NCBI GenBank assembly: GCA_012798695.1
Contig: JAAZMR010000101.1
Coordinates: 1-64,000, forward strand
Source of the DNA: Bacillota bacterium
GTDB lineage: Bacteria > Bacillota > Limnochordia > DTU087
Direction of reading: 5' to 3'
DNA: 64,000 bases
Part shown: piece by piece, positions 8,205 through 16,725 of the stretch
How positions within the stretch are numbered: position 1 is the stretch's first letter
Layout: each line of letters opens with the position of its first letter
The notes under the pieces: model-generated
Database searches by the model: none
What the model was told of the DNA's origin: nothing
The model's input: only the letters and a program-made list of their open reading frames with translations
Program-made: the position numbers and the translations under genes

Positions 8205-9440
8205 CTACGGTACCAGTAAGCCGAAAATCATGCCACTGATCGTGGCCATTAATACAACTAACGAGATAAAGGTCACCGTCTTGCGGGTACCCAAAACGCT
8301 GCGGATCACCAGCATGCTTGGCAGGCTGAGTGCTGGTCCAGATAAGAGCAGTGCCAGTGCTGGTCCCTGCCCCATGCCCGAGCCAATCAGGCCCTGAAGT
8401 ATGGGTACTTCGGTCAAAGTGGCCATATACATGAAGGCACCCACAACTGAAGCAAGCAGGTTCGCCCTCAGCGAGTTTCCGCCCAACAAGCTCGCCACAT
8501 ACTTGGATGGAATCAAACCAGCATCAGTCTCCGGCCGCCCCATCAGGATCCCAGCAACGAGCACACCACCAAATAACAAGGGTAGTATCTGCTTGGCAAA
8601 ACCCCAAGTCGCATCCAGCCAATCAAGACGCTCCCTTCTATCGAACCACTGTTGGAAAATGCAGCCTAGAACCATCAGCAACCCAACGATCAAATACCAT
8701 TTCACGGCAAATACCGAACTCCAAAACCCCACAGGCTGACTAGGTTTACCCCAGGCAGCGAAGATAAGCACAAACACTAGCGTTATGAAGAAAATCAGAT
8801 TCTGGCCGCCACTGCGATCTGCTGCATCTTTGAGGCTGCCCTGCACTGACCCCAGATTTCTTCCTGGATCTTCCTTTCCGTACAGAGCGGCCATGATCAA
8901 GCCAATCAAGACGGAAAACAACACCGCGCCAACCGCCCGAGCTAGACCCAGCCGCCACCCAAGGATTCGCCCGGTCAAGATGATCGCCAGTACATTAACA
9001 GCTGGCCCTGAGTAGAGAAAAGCCGTCGCCGGGCCAATCCCAGCTCCCCGCCGATAGATACCGGCAAACAATGGCAAGATAGTGCAAGAACACACTGCTA
9101 ATACGGCACCGGCAACTGATGCCACTGAGTAAGTCAACCACTTCGGCGCTTGAGCTCCGAGGTAGCGAATGACATTCCCCTGAGAGATGAAATTCGATAT
9201 AGCACCAGCAATGAACAAGGCCGGAATCAAGCAAGAGAGCACATGCTCCCTGGCATATTCCTGCAGCATATAGAAACCTTCCAAGATGGCCCTTCCCACC
9301 GAGGGATCACCAAATGGAATGAAATATGCTCCCAAGAAAATAGCCAAGAGCAAAGCAAACGATTTCAGTTCCGGGTGCCGCAGGATATCCTTTATGTTGC
9401 GTTTTTTTGCTCTGTCGGACACTGCCCCCAATTCATTCAT
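8205..9440 (-). CDS. ArsP-type permease (UPF0718/DUF318 family), putative arsenical or metalloid exporter
   Basis: A 411-residue inner-membrane protein with about ten predicted helices and a cytoplasmic N terminus. The family core is clear: CSCTILPLFAGIYRRGAG followed by ATAFLYSGPAVNVLAI, with the mirrored second half containing TEVPILQGLIGSGMGQGPALAL and LLSGPALSLPSM. DUF318 permeases include ArsP, which exports trivalent organoarsenicals; other members have unknown substrates. The CSC pair would be the metal-binding candidate. The start overlaps the ArsR stop by 8 nt (ATGAATGA), implying translational coupling. Control by the ArsR protein and the thiol partner downstream support a thiophilic metal(loid) substrate, which remains unproven. 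Confidence 0.88.
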   Translation of the reverse strand: MNELGAVSDRAKKRNIKDILRHPELKSFALLLAIFLGAYFIPFGDPSVGRAILEGFYMLQEYAREHVLSCLIPALFIAGAISNFISQGNVIRYLGAQAPKWLTYSVASVAGAVLAVCSCTILPLFAGIYRRGAGIGPATAFLYSGPAVNVLAIILTGRILGWRLGLARAVGAVLFSVLIGLIMAALYGKEDPGRNLGSVQGSLKDAADRSGGQNLIFFITLVFVLIFAAWGKPSQPVGFWSSVFAVKWYLIVGLLMVLGCIFQQWFDRRERLDWLDATWGFAKQILPLLFGGVLVAGILMGRPETDAGLIPSKYVASLLGGNSLRANLLASVVGAFMYMATLTEVPILQGLIGSGMGQGPALALLLSGPALSLPSMLVIRSVLGTRKTVTFISLVVLMATISGMIFGLLVP

Positions 9441-9762
9441 CTGTATGCCCCCCCTCTTCCAGGTGGGCCTGTCGCCTTCTTAAGTCTTCCTCGAGAACTC
9501 TGTCTAGGCAATCAAAAAAGCCTTGGATGCAGGGAACGCGTATATCATAAAACACCATCAAACCATCCTTGCGCGAGGTGAGGATACCAGCATCCCTCAA
9601 AACGCTGAGATGCTTTGACACCGTAGGCTGTTGGGCTCCTACCTTATCGGTGATCTCACAAACACAAGTCTCACCTTCAGTCAAAAGGATACCGAGGATT
9701 TCTAACCGCAATGGATGGGCTAAGGCTTTAGCCAGATCAGCTCTCATTTCGTAAATACCCAT
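9433..9762 (-). CDS. ArsR-family metalloregulatory repressor
   Basis: A 109-residue winged-helix repressor of the ArsR/SmtB family that would release DNA on binding a metal(loid). The helix alpha-3 segment GETCVCEITDKV carries the CVC pair that binds As(III)/Sb(III) in ArsR proteins. The recognition helix follows (QQPTVSKHLSVLRDAGIL). A third Cys (VPCIQGFFDC) lies in the C-terminal part and could be an extra ligand. It is the first gene of the operon and overlaps the permease start by 8 nt. A perfect inverted repeat 28 bp upstream is the likely operator. Confidence 0.93.
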   Translation of the reverse strand: MGIYEMRADLAKALAHPLRLEILGILLTEGETCVCEITDKVGAQQPTVSKHLSVLRDAGILTSRKDGLMVFYDIRVPCIQGFFDCLDRVLEEDLRRRQAHLEEGGHTDE

Positions 9763-9789
9763 AGGCTCGCCTCTTCGTTCACTATATTA

Positions 9790-9805
9790 CTATATGGGCA
9801 TATAG
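9790..9805. promoter_or_regulatory. Candidate ArsR operator
   Basis: CTATATG-GG-CATATAG is a perfect 7-bp inverted repeat with a 2-bp spacer, 28 bp upstream of the arsR start. Being AT-rich it probably also contains the -10 region, a placement common for ArsR/SmtB repressors. Confidence 0.65.
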
Positions 9806-9875
9806 GTGTCAACTGAGTTCTTCTTCATCCAGCTGCCCCCAACCCGTGGTATGTTATACGCTGCCATGGATGCAT

Positions 9876-9911
9876 CAAAAGTAGAAAGCAGCCCCTCCCC
9901 GAGGGACTGCT
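9876..9911 (-). terminator. Rho-independent terminator of the chemoreceptor gene
   Basis: A hairpin at 9887-9911 (about 11 bp with one mismatch, 3-nt loop) is followed on the minus strand by TTCTACTTTTG. It lies 36 bp past the stop of the chemoreceptor gene. Confidence 0.75.
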
Positions 9912-9946
9912 CTAACCTAAAACGGTTCCCGATGAAATCCGGCCGG

Positions 9947-11863
9947 TTAGTTCACCTTGAACCTATCGACTATCTTCTGCAGTTCTTGAGCCATATTGCT
10001 CAATTCCTGTGAAGCAGAAGCTACTTGTTGGATAGTAGCAGACTGTTCTTCAGTTGCGGCCGCAATTTCCTCGCTGCCACTACTTATCTGCTCTGTGCCC
10101 GAGGAGACTTGTCGGAGTTCATTGGCCAACTGGTCGGTTTCCTTCAAAATCTCCTGAAGGCGTTCGCCACTAGCATGTACTACAGCCAGAGTGTGCTCCA
10201 CTTGAGCCACACTTTCCTGCATGCCGGTGACGGTGCCACTGGTCTCTTCCTGAATTCTATTGATGAGCAGCTCGATCTCAGCGGTTGCTTTGGAGGACTC
10301 TTCCGCCAATGTTCGCACTTCCTCAGCTACTACGGCAAACCCCCGGCCATACTCTCCGGCACGGGCTGCCTCAATAGCAGCATTCAGAGCCAAAAGGTTT
10401 GTCTGATCCGCGATATCACTGATCATGTCCACGATTTGCACTATTTCCTGTGAGCTGACGCCGAGGCTCTCCACCCTGCCCGCCAAATCTGTCATACGCT
10501 CCTGCAACCTACTGGTTTCATCAACAGCTTTGACCACAGCCTCGTTACCAACCACAGCCGTTTCAGCAACACGATCAGCAGAAACAGCCATCCTCTGCAC
10601 ATTACCACTCATATCTGTTGCCATACCCGCGAACTGGTTGGCACTGGCGGCGACTTCCTCGATAGAGGCCCCGGTCTCTTCTGATGAGGCAGAAAGCTCA
10701 TGCGACGTATCAGCAACACGCTGAGAATAGCCCTGGACGTTACTGACGATTCCCCTAAGACTCTCCACCATGCGAGCGAAGCTGGTAGCCAGATTGCCGA
10801 TCTCATCACTATTGCCGGTCTTGACCTCGACCGTCAGATCACCGGCTGCAATCTGTTCCGTTAACCCTGCCAACTGTCCAAGGGGTGCTAGGGAGCGCCT
10901 CGCCACTGCCGATGCCAGAACGGCCACAGAGACTACAGCAACTATGGAGATGATGATGCTGACAGAGACACGTTGGGAGATTGGTGCTGTCAGGGCTTCT
11001 TTGGGAACCACAACACCCAAGGACCAACCGGTTAGGTTCACCGGATTATAGAAAACGAGTTGGGACTCTCCCAGGTAGCTGGCCTCGCCGTAACCAGTGT
11101 TACCAGCCACCATCTTCTGGCAAATAGCCCCAAGATCTCCCTCTAACTCCGTTCCATTAGTGATGAAGACCATTTCTGGATCGGGATGTACTAGGATAGT
11201 GCCATGTCGGTCCATGACAAAAGCATAACCACCCTCAACGGTGTGCACAGAGGAAACAATGCTATTCACCGTATCTAAGAGTAAATCCATGCCAAAGATA
11301 CCCTTAAACGAATCATCTATATGGATGGGATAGGTAACAGAGATGATCGGCTGACCTGTGACTTCATCCAGATATGGATCGGTGAAGTATAAGCTGTCTG
11401 CCTCTTTACCTTCTTGGTACCAATGTCTCCGGCTCACCACATAATCTGCAGTAGCCACCCATTCGTCTACATTAAAAATCGTCTTAGTCTGTTCTGAACC
11501 GAAGTATATGCTTAATATGTTCTCATCTTGCTGCATTGCCCTTCTAATCGTAGATATGTAATCATTATAGTTCCTGTCATTTTGGTATGCTTTCGGACTG
11601 CGGTACATCACCCTGTTGGAGAAGGCTCGCACATCCTCTGAATGGGCTAATGCCTCTAATGCTCCTGCATGCTTCTGAAAATAGCTTTCAATCTCAATAG
11701 ACGCTCTTAGAGCAGCCTCGCTGCCTTCCTTACTGATTGCGTCCCATCCCTGATTGTATAGCCAGACTCCATTCAGGATGCCTACCACCGAGAACCCTAC
11801 CAGCAGCAGCAGTAAGATCGGTAACATAAGCTTTCCTACCACAGACTTGCGATACCAGCGCAC
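9947..11863 (-). CDS. Methyl-accepting chemotaxis protein with dCache sensor
   Basis: A transmembrane chemoreceptor of about 638 residues that would signal through CheA/CheW. One helix lies near the N terminus (KLMLPILLLLLVGFSVVGIL). An extracellular double-Cache sensor of about 260 residues follows, ending with GWSLGVVVPKEAL, a typical dCache_1 signature. A second helix (VSVSIIISIVAVVSVAVLAS) leads to a HAMP domain (IAAGDLTVEVKTGNSDEIG) and the long methyl-accepting coiled coil. The conserved hairpin tip is DQTNLLALNAAIEAARAGEYGRGFAVVAEEVR. I chose the GTG at 11863, 7 nt after a GGGGG ribosome binding site; longer in-frame starts lack one. No che or flagellar genes are in the window, so it is an orphan receptor here. 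The ligand is unknown; dCache domains often bind amino acids or small organic acids. Confidence 0.93.
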   Translation of the reverse strand: MRWYRKSVVGKLMLPILLLLLVGFSVVGILNGVWLYNQGWDAISKEGSEAALRASIEIESYFQKHAGALEALAHSEDVRAFSNRVMYRSPKAYQNDRNYNDYISTIRRAMQQDENILSIYFGSEQTKTIFNVDEWVATADYVVSRRHWYQEGKEADSLYFTDPYLDEVTGQPIISVTYPIHIDDSFKGIFGMDLLLDTVNSIVSSVHTVEGGYAFVMDRHGTILVHPDPEMVFITNGTELEGDLGAICQKMVAGNTGYGEASYLGESQLVFYNPVNLTGWSLGVVVPKEALTAPISQRVSVSIIISIVAVVSVAVLASAVARRSLAPLGQLAGLTEQIAAGDLTVEVKTGNSDEIGNLATSFARMVESLRGIVSNVQGYSQRVADTSHELSASSEETGASIEEVAASANQFAGMATDMSGNVQRMAVSADRVAETAVVGNEAVVKAVDETSRLQERMTDLAGRVESLGVSSQEIVQIVDMISDIADQTNLLALNAAIEAARAGEYGRGFAVVAEEVRTLAEESSKATAEIELLINRIQEETSGTVTGMQESVAQVEHTLAVVHASGERLQEILKETDQLANELRQVSSGTEQISSGSEEIAAATEEQSATIQQVASASQELSNMAQELQKIVDRFKVN

Positions 11864-12190
11864 ATCGGTTCCCCCTTTTCTAGTTCCGACTAATCTCTTA
11901 CTTTTATGGCAAAATCCTCCAATATATTTGCCTGTTACCATACAGACTACCACTTTAAGGTAGATCTTTCAAGATTCAACTAGAACCTTTCCATAATCAA
12001 TAGGAGAGAGTTCCCAGTATTCTCGGATGCTATCGTCTTATGCCCATTCTCTATACAAGTAACAGCCATGGAGTCAGCCTACAAGGAATTTCGCCTGTTG
12101 ATGGTTAAGAGGAAAGTAGTCCCACGGTTTGCCAGATTTCAAACTACAATATCAGACCTTGAGGTGACTAATACAGAAGGAGGCTATACT
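11864..12190. other. Divergent intergenic region between chemoreceptor and hydrolase
   Basis: 327 bp. It contains the AAGGAGG ribosome binding site of the hydrolase (12177-12183) and TATACAAGT at 12052-12060, a perfect half of the GntR-type palindrome. An in-frame upstream extension of the hydrolase from 12068 has no ribosome binding site. No convincing promoter hexamers or flagellar-type promoter were seen. Confidence 0.5.
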
Positions 12191-14233
12191 ATGCGCCCAT
12201 TTGCACCTTTTGTTGATGGCTATTGGGATGTGGAAAACCAGCTAGCTGAGCATATCAAACGCAGAGCAATCGCAGCTGCAGCAGTTGAGGCTGAGGCTAA
12301 GGCTCAGGTGGAAAGCATCACTGACTTTGAAAAGCGACGCTCTCGAATCAAGGAAGTCTTTTATACAGCACTAGGTGGACTACCCACTACAGATGCTCCT
12401 CTTAATGCTGAGATCGTCGGTGTGATTCAAAGATCGGATTACTCTATAGAAAAGGTGATATTCGAAAGCCTTCCCCAATTCCTCGTCACTGGCAATATCT
12501 ATCTACCGGCCACCACTAGCCCTGCACCAGCCATTTTGTTTCTCTGTGGCCATGCCCGTGAAGCTAAGGCCTACCCTGTATACCAAAAGGTATGTCAGGC
12601 TCTGGTCAAGGCTGGCTTTGTTGTCCTGGCGGTAGATCCCTTAGGCCAGGGTGAGCGCATGGGTTATGTAAATCCCCAGACACGTAAACTCGATGTAGAG
12701 TGGGGTGTATATGAGCATTCTCATGCCGGACTCCAATGTACATTAGCTGGATTTAATATTGCTCGCTATTTCATCCATGATGCAATCCGCAGCCTAGATT
12801 ACCTTTGCAGTCGTCCTGAAGTTGACTCCCATAGGATTGGCGTAACTGGCAACTCTGGTGGCGGAACACAGACTAGTTACTTGATGATGGCAGACGAAAG
12901 AATCAAAGCTGCCATCCCTTGTACGTATATCACGGCACGGGAGCACTACCTGTTAACCGGCCAGGCTCATGATGCCGAGCAGAACCTATATGGCGCCTTC
13001 CTGCATGGACTAAACTATGATGACTTACTGACTGCGTTAGCACCTAAACCCGTCCAGTTGGGGGCCGTTGCTTCAGACTTCTTTACCATTGAGGGTACTC
13101 TGCAAAGTGCAAAGCGAGCCCGCAAGGTATACCAGCTCTATGACAAGCCAGAGAACTTCCGCCTGATCGTGGCCAGTGGTACCCACGAATACGCGGATCT
13201 TTTGCGAGAAGAGACAGTGGCATGGTTCCGACACCATTTGCAGGGAGTACCTGGTGATGAGCTAGATGATGTGATTGCCGCTCAGCCCTGGGAACGGCCG
13301 GGGACGCCAGATGCGAAGATGTCTGCAGCCAAGCACTGCTTTGACACGCTGCCAGAGCAGGAGCTGTGGTGTACCCCTTCTGGGCAAATCTCTTTGTATC
13401 GTCCCACCAGCTTGACAGTCTTTGACTTAAATCGGGCGGAATGGAAGCCTAAGGCGAAGGCAACCATACCCCTAGAAAACTCCATACAGAATCTGCAGAG
13501 GGAGGTCTACGGGAAGAGGGCATCAGCTTCGATTTGGACCAGGTGTATCGAATCCGGCAGGGATCGAGATCTTGCGTGGAAAAAGATCTTCTTTTTCTCA
13601 GAACCCGATATTGTCGTCACCGGCATATGGATTAGTGCTGATCCTAACGCGGCTCCTTGGGTTGTCTTGCTGGAGGAAGGGACCAATTCAGTTCAAAAGC
13701 GCCCAGAGTTTGTCAAGCAACTAGCCCGAGACAAGGGCCAGATCTTCCTCTTTGATGTGCGAGGAATCGGGGCAGTAGAGCAGCGACCTATCAATAGATA
13801 CCGGCTAAATGCTACCTATGGCACTGAGTTTACCTTAAATTACAATGCTATCATGCTAGAAGACAGCCTGCTCTGGATGAGGGCCTTTGACGTGACTAGA
13901 GCATTGTCGTATGTGCACGATGCCACCAGCCAAGCTCCGTCACTATTTGGGGAAGGATGGCTAGGGCTCGTTGGATTAGTGGCAGCTGCTGTATGGGAAA
14001 AAGATGCAGAGCTCAGCTCACTTGAGTTCGAACGCTTGCTATACAATACTGCTTCTATCATAGATGAACGTTTCCATATGCGAGATCATCGCATAGAAGC
14101 ATTCAAGCTGGCTATGCTGGTCGATATTCCGAGCCTTTTAGAGCGCTTCCAAGACCGTGCTGCTGTGAATTCGTGGGTAGATGGCAGAGGCCGCCTGCTC
14201 AAATCGCCCCCTGCTTCTATCGACTCCAAATGA
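12191..14233 (+). CDS. Alpha/beta-hydrolase, acetyl xylan esterase-like, with long C-terminal extension
   Basis: A 680-residue probable carbohydrate esterase. The N-terminal half has the alpha/beta-hydrolase fold: AILFLCGHAREAKAYP, then VLAVDPLGQGERMGY, the nucleophile elbow GVTGNSGGGTQTSY (Ser in GNSGG), and the catalytic His in ASGTHEYAD. This arrangement resembles acetyl xylan esterase/abhydrolase_7 enzymes. The C-terminal 300 residues look like a second, related hydrolase-like domain (VVLLEEGTN, FLFDVRGIGAVEQRP) without a clear nucleophile. The start is set by AAGGAGG at 12177-12183. No signal peptide is visible, so it would act inside the cell, perhaps on imported acetylated oligosaccharides. 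The next gene encodes a GH172 protein 86 bp downstream, probably cotranscribed. Confidence 0.82.
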   Translation: MRPFAPFVDGYWDVENQLAEHIKRRAIAAAAVEAEAKAQVESITDFEKRRSRIKEVFYTALGGLPTTDAPLNAEIVGVIQRSDYSIEKVIFESLPQFLVTGNIYLPATTSPAPAILFLCGHAREAKAYPVYQKVCQALVKAGFVVLAVDPLGQGERMGYVNPQTRKLDVEWGVYEHSHAGLQCTLAGFNIARYFIHDAIRSLDYLCSRPEVDSHRIGVTGNSGGGTQTSYLMMADERIKAAIPCTYITAREHYLLTGQAHDAEQNLYGAFLHGLNYDDLLTALAPKPVQLGAVASDFFTIEGTLQSAKRARKVYQLYDKPENFRLIVASGTHEYADLLREETVAWFRHHLQGVPGDELDDVIAAQPWERPGTPDAKMSAAKHCFDTLPEQELWCTPSGQISLYRPTSLTVFDLNRAEWKPKAKATIPLENSIQNLQREVYGKRASASIWTRCIESGRDRDLAWKKIFFFSEPDIVVTGIWISADPNAAPWVVLLEEGTNSVQKRPEFVKQLARDKGQIFLFDVRGIGAVEQRPINRYRLNATYGTEFTLNYNAIMLEDSLLWMRAFDVTRALSYVHDATSQAPSLFGEGWLGLVGLVAAAVWEKDAELSSLEFERLLYNTASIIDERFHMRDHRIEAFKLAMLVDIPSLLERFQDRAAVNSWVDGRGRLLKSPPASIDSK

Positions 14234-14319
14234 CACGTCTTTGAGATGTCTGCCAAATTGGTTCAGGGGTCCAGCATGTATTTCAAAATGAACAGTATGA
14301 ACAGAATGGAGGTAGGAAA

Positions 14320-15402
14320 ATGAAAGGACTTAACGGTCTAGCCATGGGACTCGGTGGATTGGCGCGGTTATCGAAGGCGAAAACTCGCTCCATCAGTGCC
14401 GAGAATTTCACTGGCGAAAAAGGCAAAGGCGGTATGGCAACCGAGGGCACCGGAGCAGCCTGTGCCCGGGAGTTAGGTCAAGGGTGGAAAGTATCGCCAT
14501 CTATCGAGATCCCTGGCAAGACCACCTTCACCTTGGCTGAAATTGATGGGCCCGGGGTAATCCAACATATGTGGATGACTTGCTTCCCGGGTAACTGGCG
14601 CAATTTGGTTCTGCGGATTTACTGGGATGGAGAGGAACAGCCTTCCGTGGAGACCCCCTATGGTGATTTCTTCTGCAACGGCTGGTGCCAACGCTCCAAT
14701 GTCAATTCTCTACCTATAGCAGTCAATCCCGCTGGTGGAATGAACTCTTACTGGGAGATGCCATTTAGGAAATCGGCCCGCGTAACCATCGAGAATCTGG
14801 TGGATGAAAACATCGTACTCTATTACCAGATCACATATGCCCTCACAGAAGTACCCGATAGCCTAGCTTATTTCCATGCACAATGGCGGCGCAGCAACCC
14901 ACTTCCATACAAAGAGGTTCATACTATCGTGGATGACGTCAAAGGTTGGGGGCACTATGTAGGAACATATCTAGCTTGGGGAGTCAATAACACCGGATGG
15001 TGGGGTGAAGGTGAAATCAAGTTCTATATGGATGGTGATGGCCAATTCCCCACAATCTGTGGAACCGGTACAGAAGACTACTTCGGAGGTGCTTGGAATT
15101 GGGAGCATCCTCGAGGAGAATATGGGGTATACTCTACGCCTTTCTTGGGTTTGCCACAAGTAATCAAGCCGGATGGACTGTATCAAAGCCAACAGCGGTT
15201 TGGCATGTATCGCTGGCACATTATGGATCCCATCCGCTTTGAGGAAGACCTGCGAGTCACTATTCAAGCCCTCGGATGGCGCTCAGGTGGTCGTTACTTG
15301 CCCCTACAAGATGACATTGCCTCGGTAGCATACTGGTATCAAACTGAGCCTCACACTCCTTTTCCAACTCTACCAGACAGGGACAATCTAGAAGTCATCT
15401 AG
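14320..15402 (+). CDS. DUF2961 protein, glycoside hydrolase family 172
   Basis: A 360-residue protein of the DUF2961 family, now GH172, whose characterised members act on fructofuranosides or D-arabinofuranosides. The diagnostic elements are SAENFTGEKGKGG near residue 30, GVIQHMWMT, the DFFCNGW and WEMPFRKSARVTIEN segments, and ICGTGTEDYFGGAWNW, which contains the conserved acidic residues. It lacks a signal peptide and lies just downstream of the esterase-like gene, so both may process an imported oligosaccharide. The start has GGAGG 7 nt upstream. GH172 proteins assemble as beta-jelly-roll trimers or hexamers; nothing here contradicts that. The exact substrate is not predictable. Confidence 0.88.
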   Translation: MKGLNGLAMGLGGLARLSKAKTRSISAENFTGEKGKGGMATEGTGAACARELGQGWKVSPSIEIPGKTTFTLAEIDGPGVIQHMWMTCFPGNWRNLVLRIYWDGEEQPSVETPYGDFFCNGWCQRSNVNSLPIAVNPAGGMNSYWEMPFRKSARVTIENLVDENIVLYYQITYALTEVPDSLAYFHAQWRRSNPLPYKEVHTIVDDVKGWGHYVGTYLAWGVNNTGWWGEGEIKFYMDGDGQFPTICGTGTEDYFGGAWNWEHPRGEYGVYSTPFLGLPQVIKPDGLYQSQQRFGMYRWHIMDPIRFEEDLRVTIQALGWRSGGRYLPLQDDIASVAYWYQTEPHTPFPTLPDRDNLEVI

Positions 15403-15424
15403 CCATCTGAGGAAGATGCAAGCA

Positions 15425-15462
15425 AAGGCCCTAGATCAGCTATGCAGCGAACCTAGGGCCTT
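15425..15462. terminator. Hairpin between convergent genes, probable bidirectional terminator
   Basis: A perfect 10-bp stem (15425-15434 with 15453-15462) lies between the stops of the GH172 gene and the convergent dehydrogenase gene. The T runs on either side are short, so termination efficiency is uncertain. Confidence 0.6.
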
Positions 15463-15514
15463 ATTCGAAAGAGAAGCACTCAAATGCTAGGTCGATACCA
15501 CAGGCCAGAAGCGT

Positions 15515-16540
15515 TTAGTACTGTACCTTCACTGGTTTGCCTGTGGCCGCCGATTCGAGAATGGCGAGAATCACCAAGGAGGTATTAGCCGCATCGTCGA
15601 TAGATACCAAGAACTCCTCACCACTGACTAGGCAATCTACGAAATGACGAATGCTTTCATAGGCAAATCCCTTGGGTTTGCCATGGACAAAGTGCTGTAC
15701 CAAGACATCGGGCCGATCGCTTTTCTCTTGGGTGAAGCGCTCAATCATCTGGCTATTACTCAGATCGAGGTTGATCATGCCTTTTGTCCCCGTAATGTTG
15801 AACTTGAGATCATTTACATTGGGGTGGGTATCAGGAGTAATCCAACCATTCTCCATGGTTGCGATACCGCCATTTTTAAACTCCAGTATTGTCTGATAGA
15901 TATCCTCCGTATCCACACCAAGCTTTCTTAACACGCCTGAGCTGGATACCGAGTAGACTTGCTCCACCTCATCGCTGAAAAACCAACGCAGAGTATCCAC
16001 CGAATGACTACCCAAAAACCAGAGAATCGAGGATTCGGCGGCCCAAGGCAGCATATCCGTAGCTACCCATTTGATATCATTTAGACGAAAATACCCACTG
16101 ACAGGATCACCCAATGCCCCACTATCCAGAGATTGCTTCGCAACAGCAAAGGGTGGACTCCATCTATTGTGCAGATCGACCATAACTCGCACCTTGTTTC
16201 TTTCTGCGGCTTCAACCATTGCTTCCACGTCCTGGCGGGTGGTCGCCAAAGGTTTCTCCACCAGTAGGTGCTTGCCAGCATTAGCACAATCTACCCCAAT
16301 CTTGCCATGCGCAAAATCTGGAGTAACGATCGCCACCGCGTCGATCTCTGCCTTTCGCAACATCTCTCTATGATCAGAGAATACATGAGGGATGGTGAAC
16401 TTTGATGCCAACTTTCTGGCCCTGGTGATGTTCAAATCACAGATAGCTGTCACCTCAACCTGCGGGTGTTCTTGATAGAGATACGCATGGGTCTCTCCCC
16501 ACACCCCTGCACCGACAATTGCGAACTTCAATTTCGGCAT
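15515..16540 (-). CDS. Gfo/Idh/MocA-family sugar dehydrogenase
   Basis: A 341-residue NAD(P)-dependent oxidoreductase of the Gfo/Idh/MocA family acting on sugars or inositols in the cytoplasm. The N-terminal Rossmann fold shows FAIVGAGVWGETHAYLY and CDLNITRARKLA. The family hallmark EKPLATTRQDVEAMV holds the catalytic Lys of EKP, and the substrate region has GSHSVDTLRWFF with the usual His. I took the ATG at 16540, which sits behind GGAGG; an in-frame ATG 15 nt earlier would start before the ribosome binding site. It is transcribed away from the BASS transporter gene and converges on the GH172 gene. Confidence 0.92.
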   Translation of the reverse strand: MPKLKFAIVGAGVWGETHAYLYQEHPQVEVTAICDLNITRARKLASKFTIPHVFSDHREMLRKAEIDAVAIVTPDFAHGKIGVDCANAGKHLLVEKPLATTRQDVEAMVEAAERNKVRVMVDLHNRWSPPFAVAKQSLDSGALGDPVSGYFRLNDIKWVATDMLPWAAESSILWFLGSHSVDTLRWFFSDEVEQVYSVSSSGVLRKLGVDTEDIYQTILEFKNGGIATMENGWITPDTHPNVNDLKFNITGTKGMINLDLSNSQMIERFTQEKSDRPDVLVQHFVHGKPKGFAYESIRHFVDCLVSGEEFLVSIDDAANTSLVILAILESAATGKPVKVQY

Positions 16541-16725
16541 TACCTTTCCTCCCATCTACTCTGTTGCTTATCATTTCGGGCTATGTTCAAGTATTCTGTT
16601 CTGTTCTTCACAATCCTGGACCATTTTTCACATAGTAACGCCTATCTCAAAAAAAGAGGATAGGGCCCCCCACAGTAGAAGAAGATCTAGAAACCAATGC
16701 TGAAAAGTAAGTCAAGGAGGATCTA

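Noticed and set aside
12068-12190. In-frame N-terminal extension of the hydrolase from an upstream ATG
   Set aside because: No ribosome binding site precedes it, while AAGGAGG sits 7 nt before the ATG at 12191.
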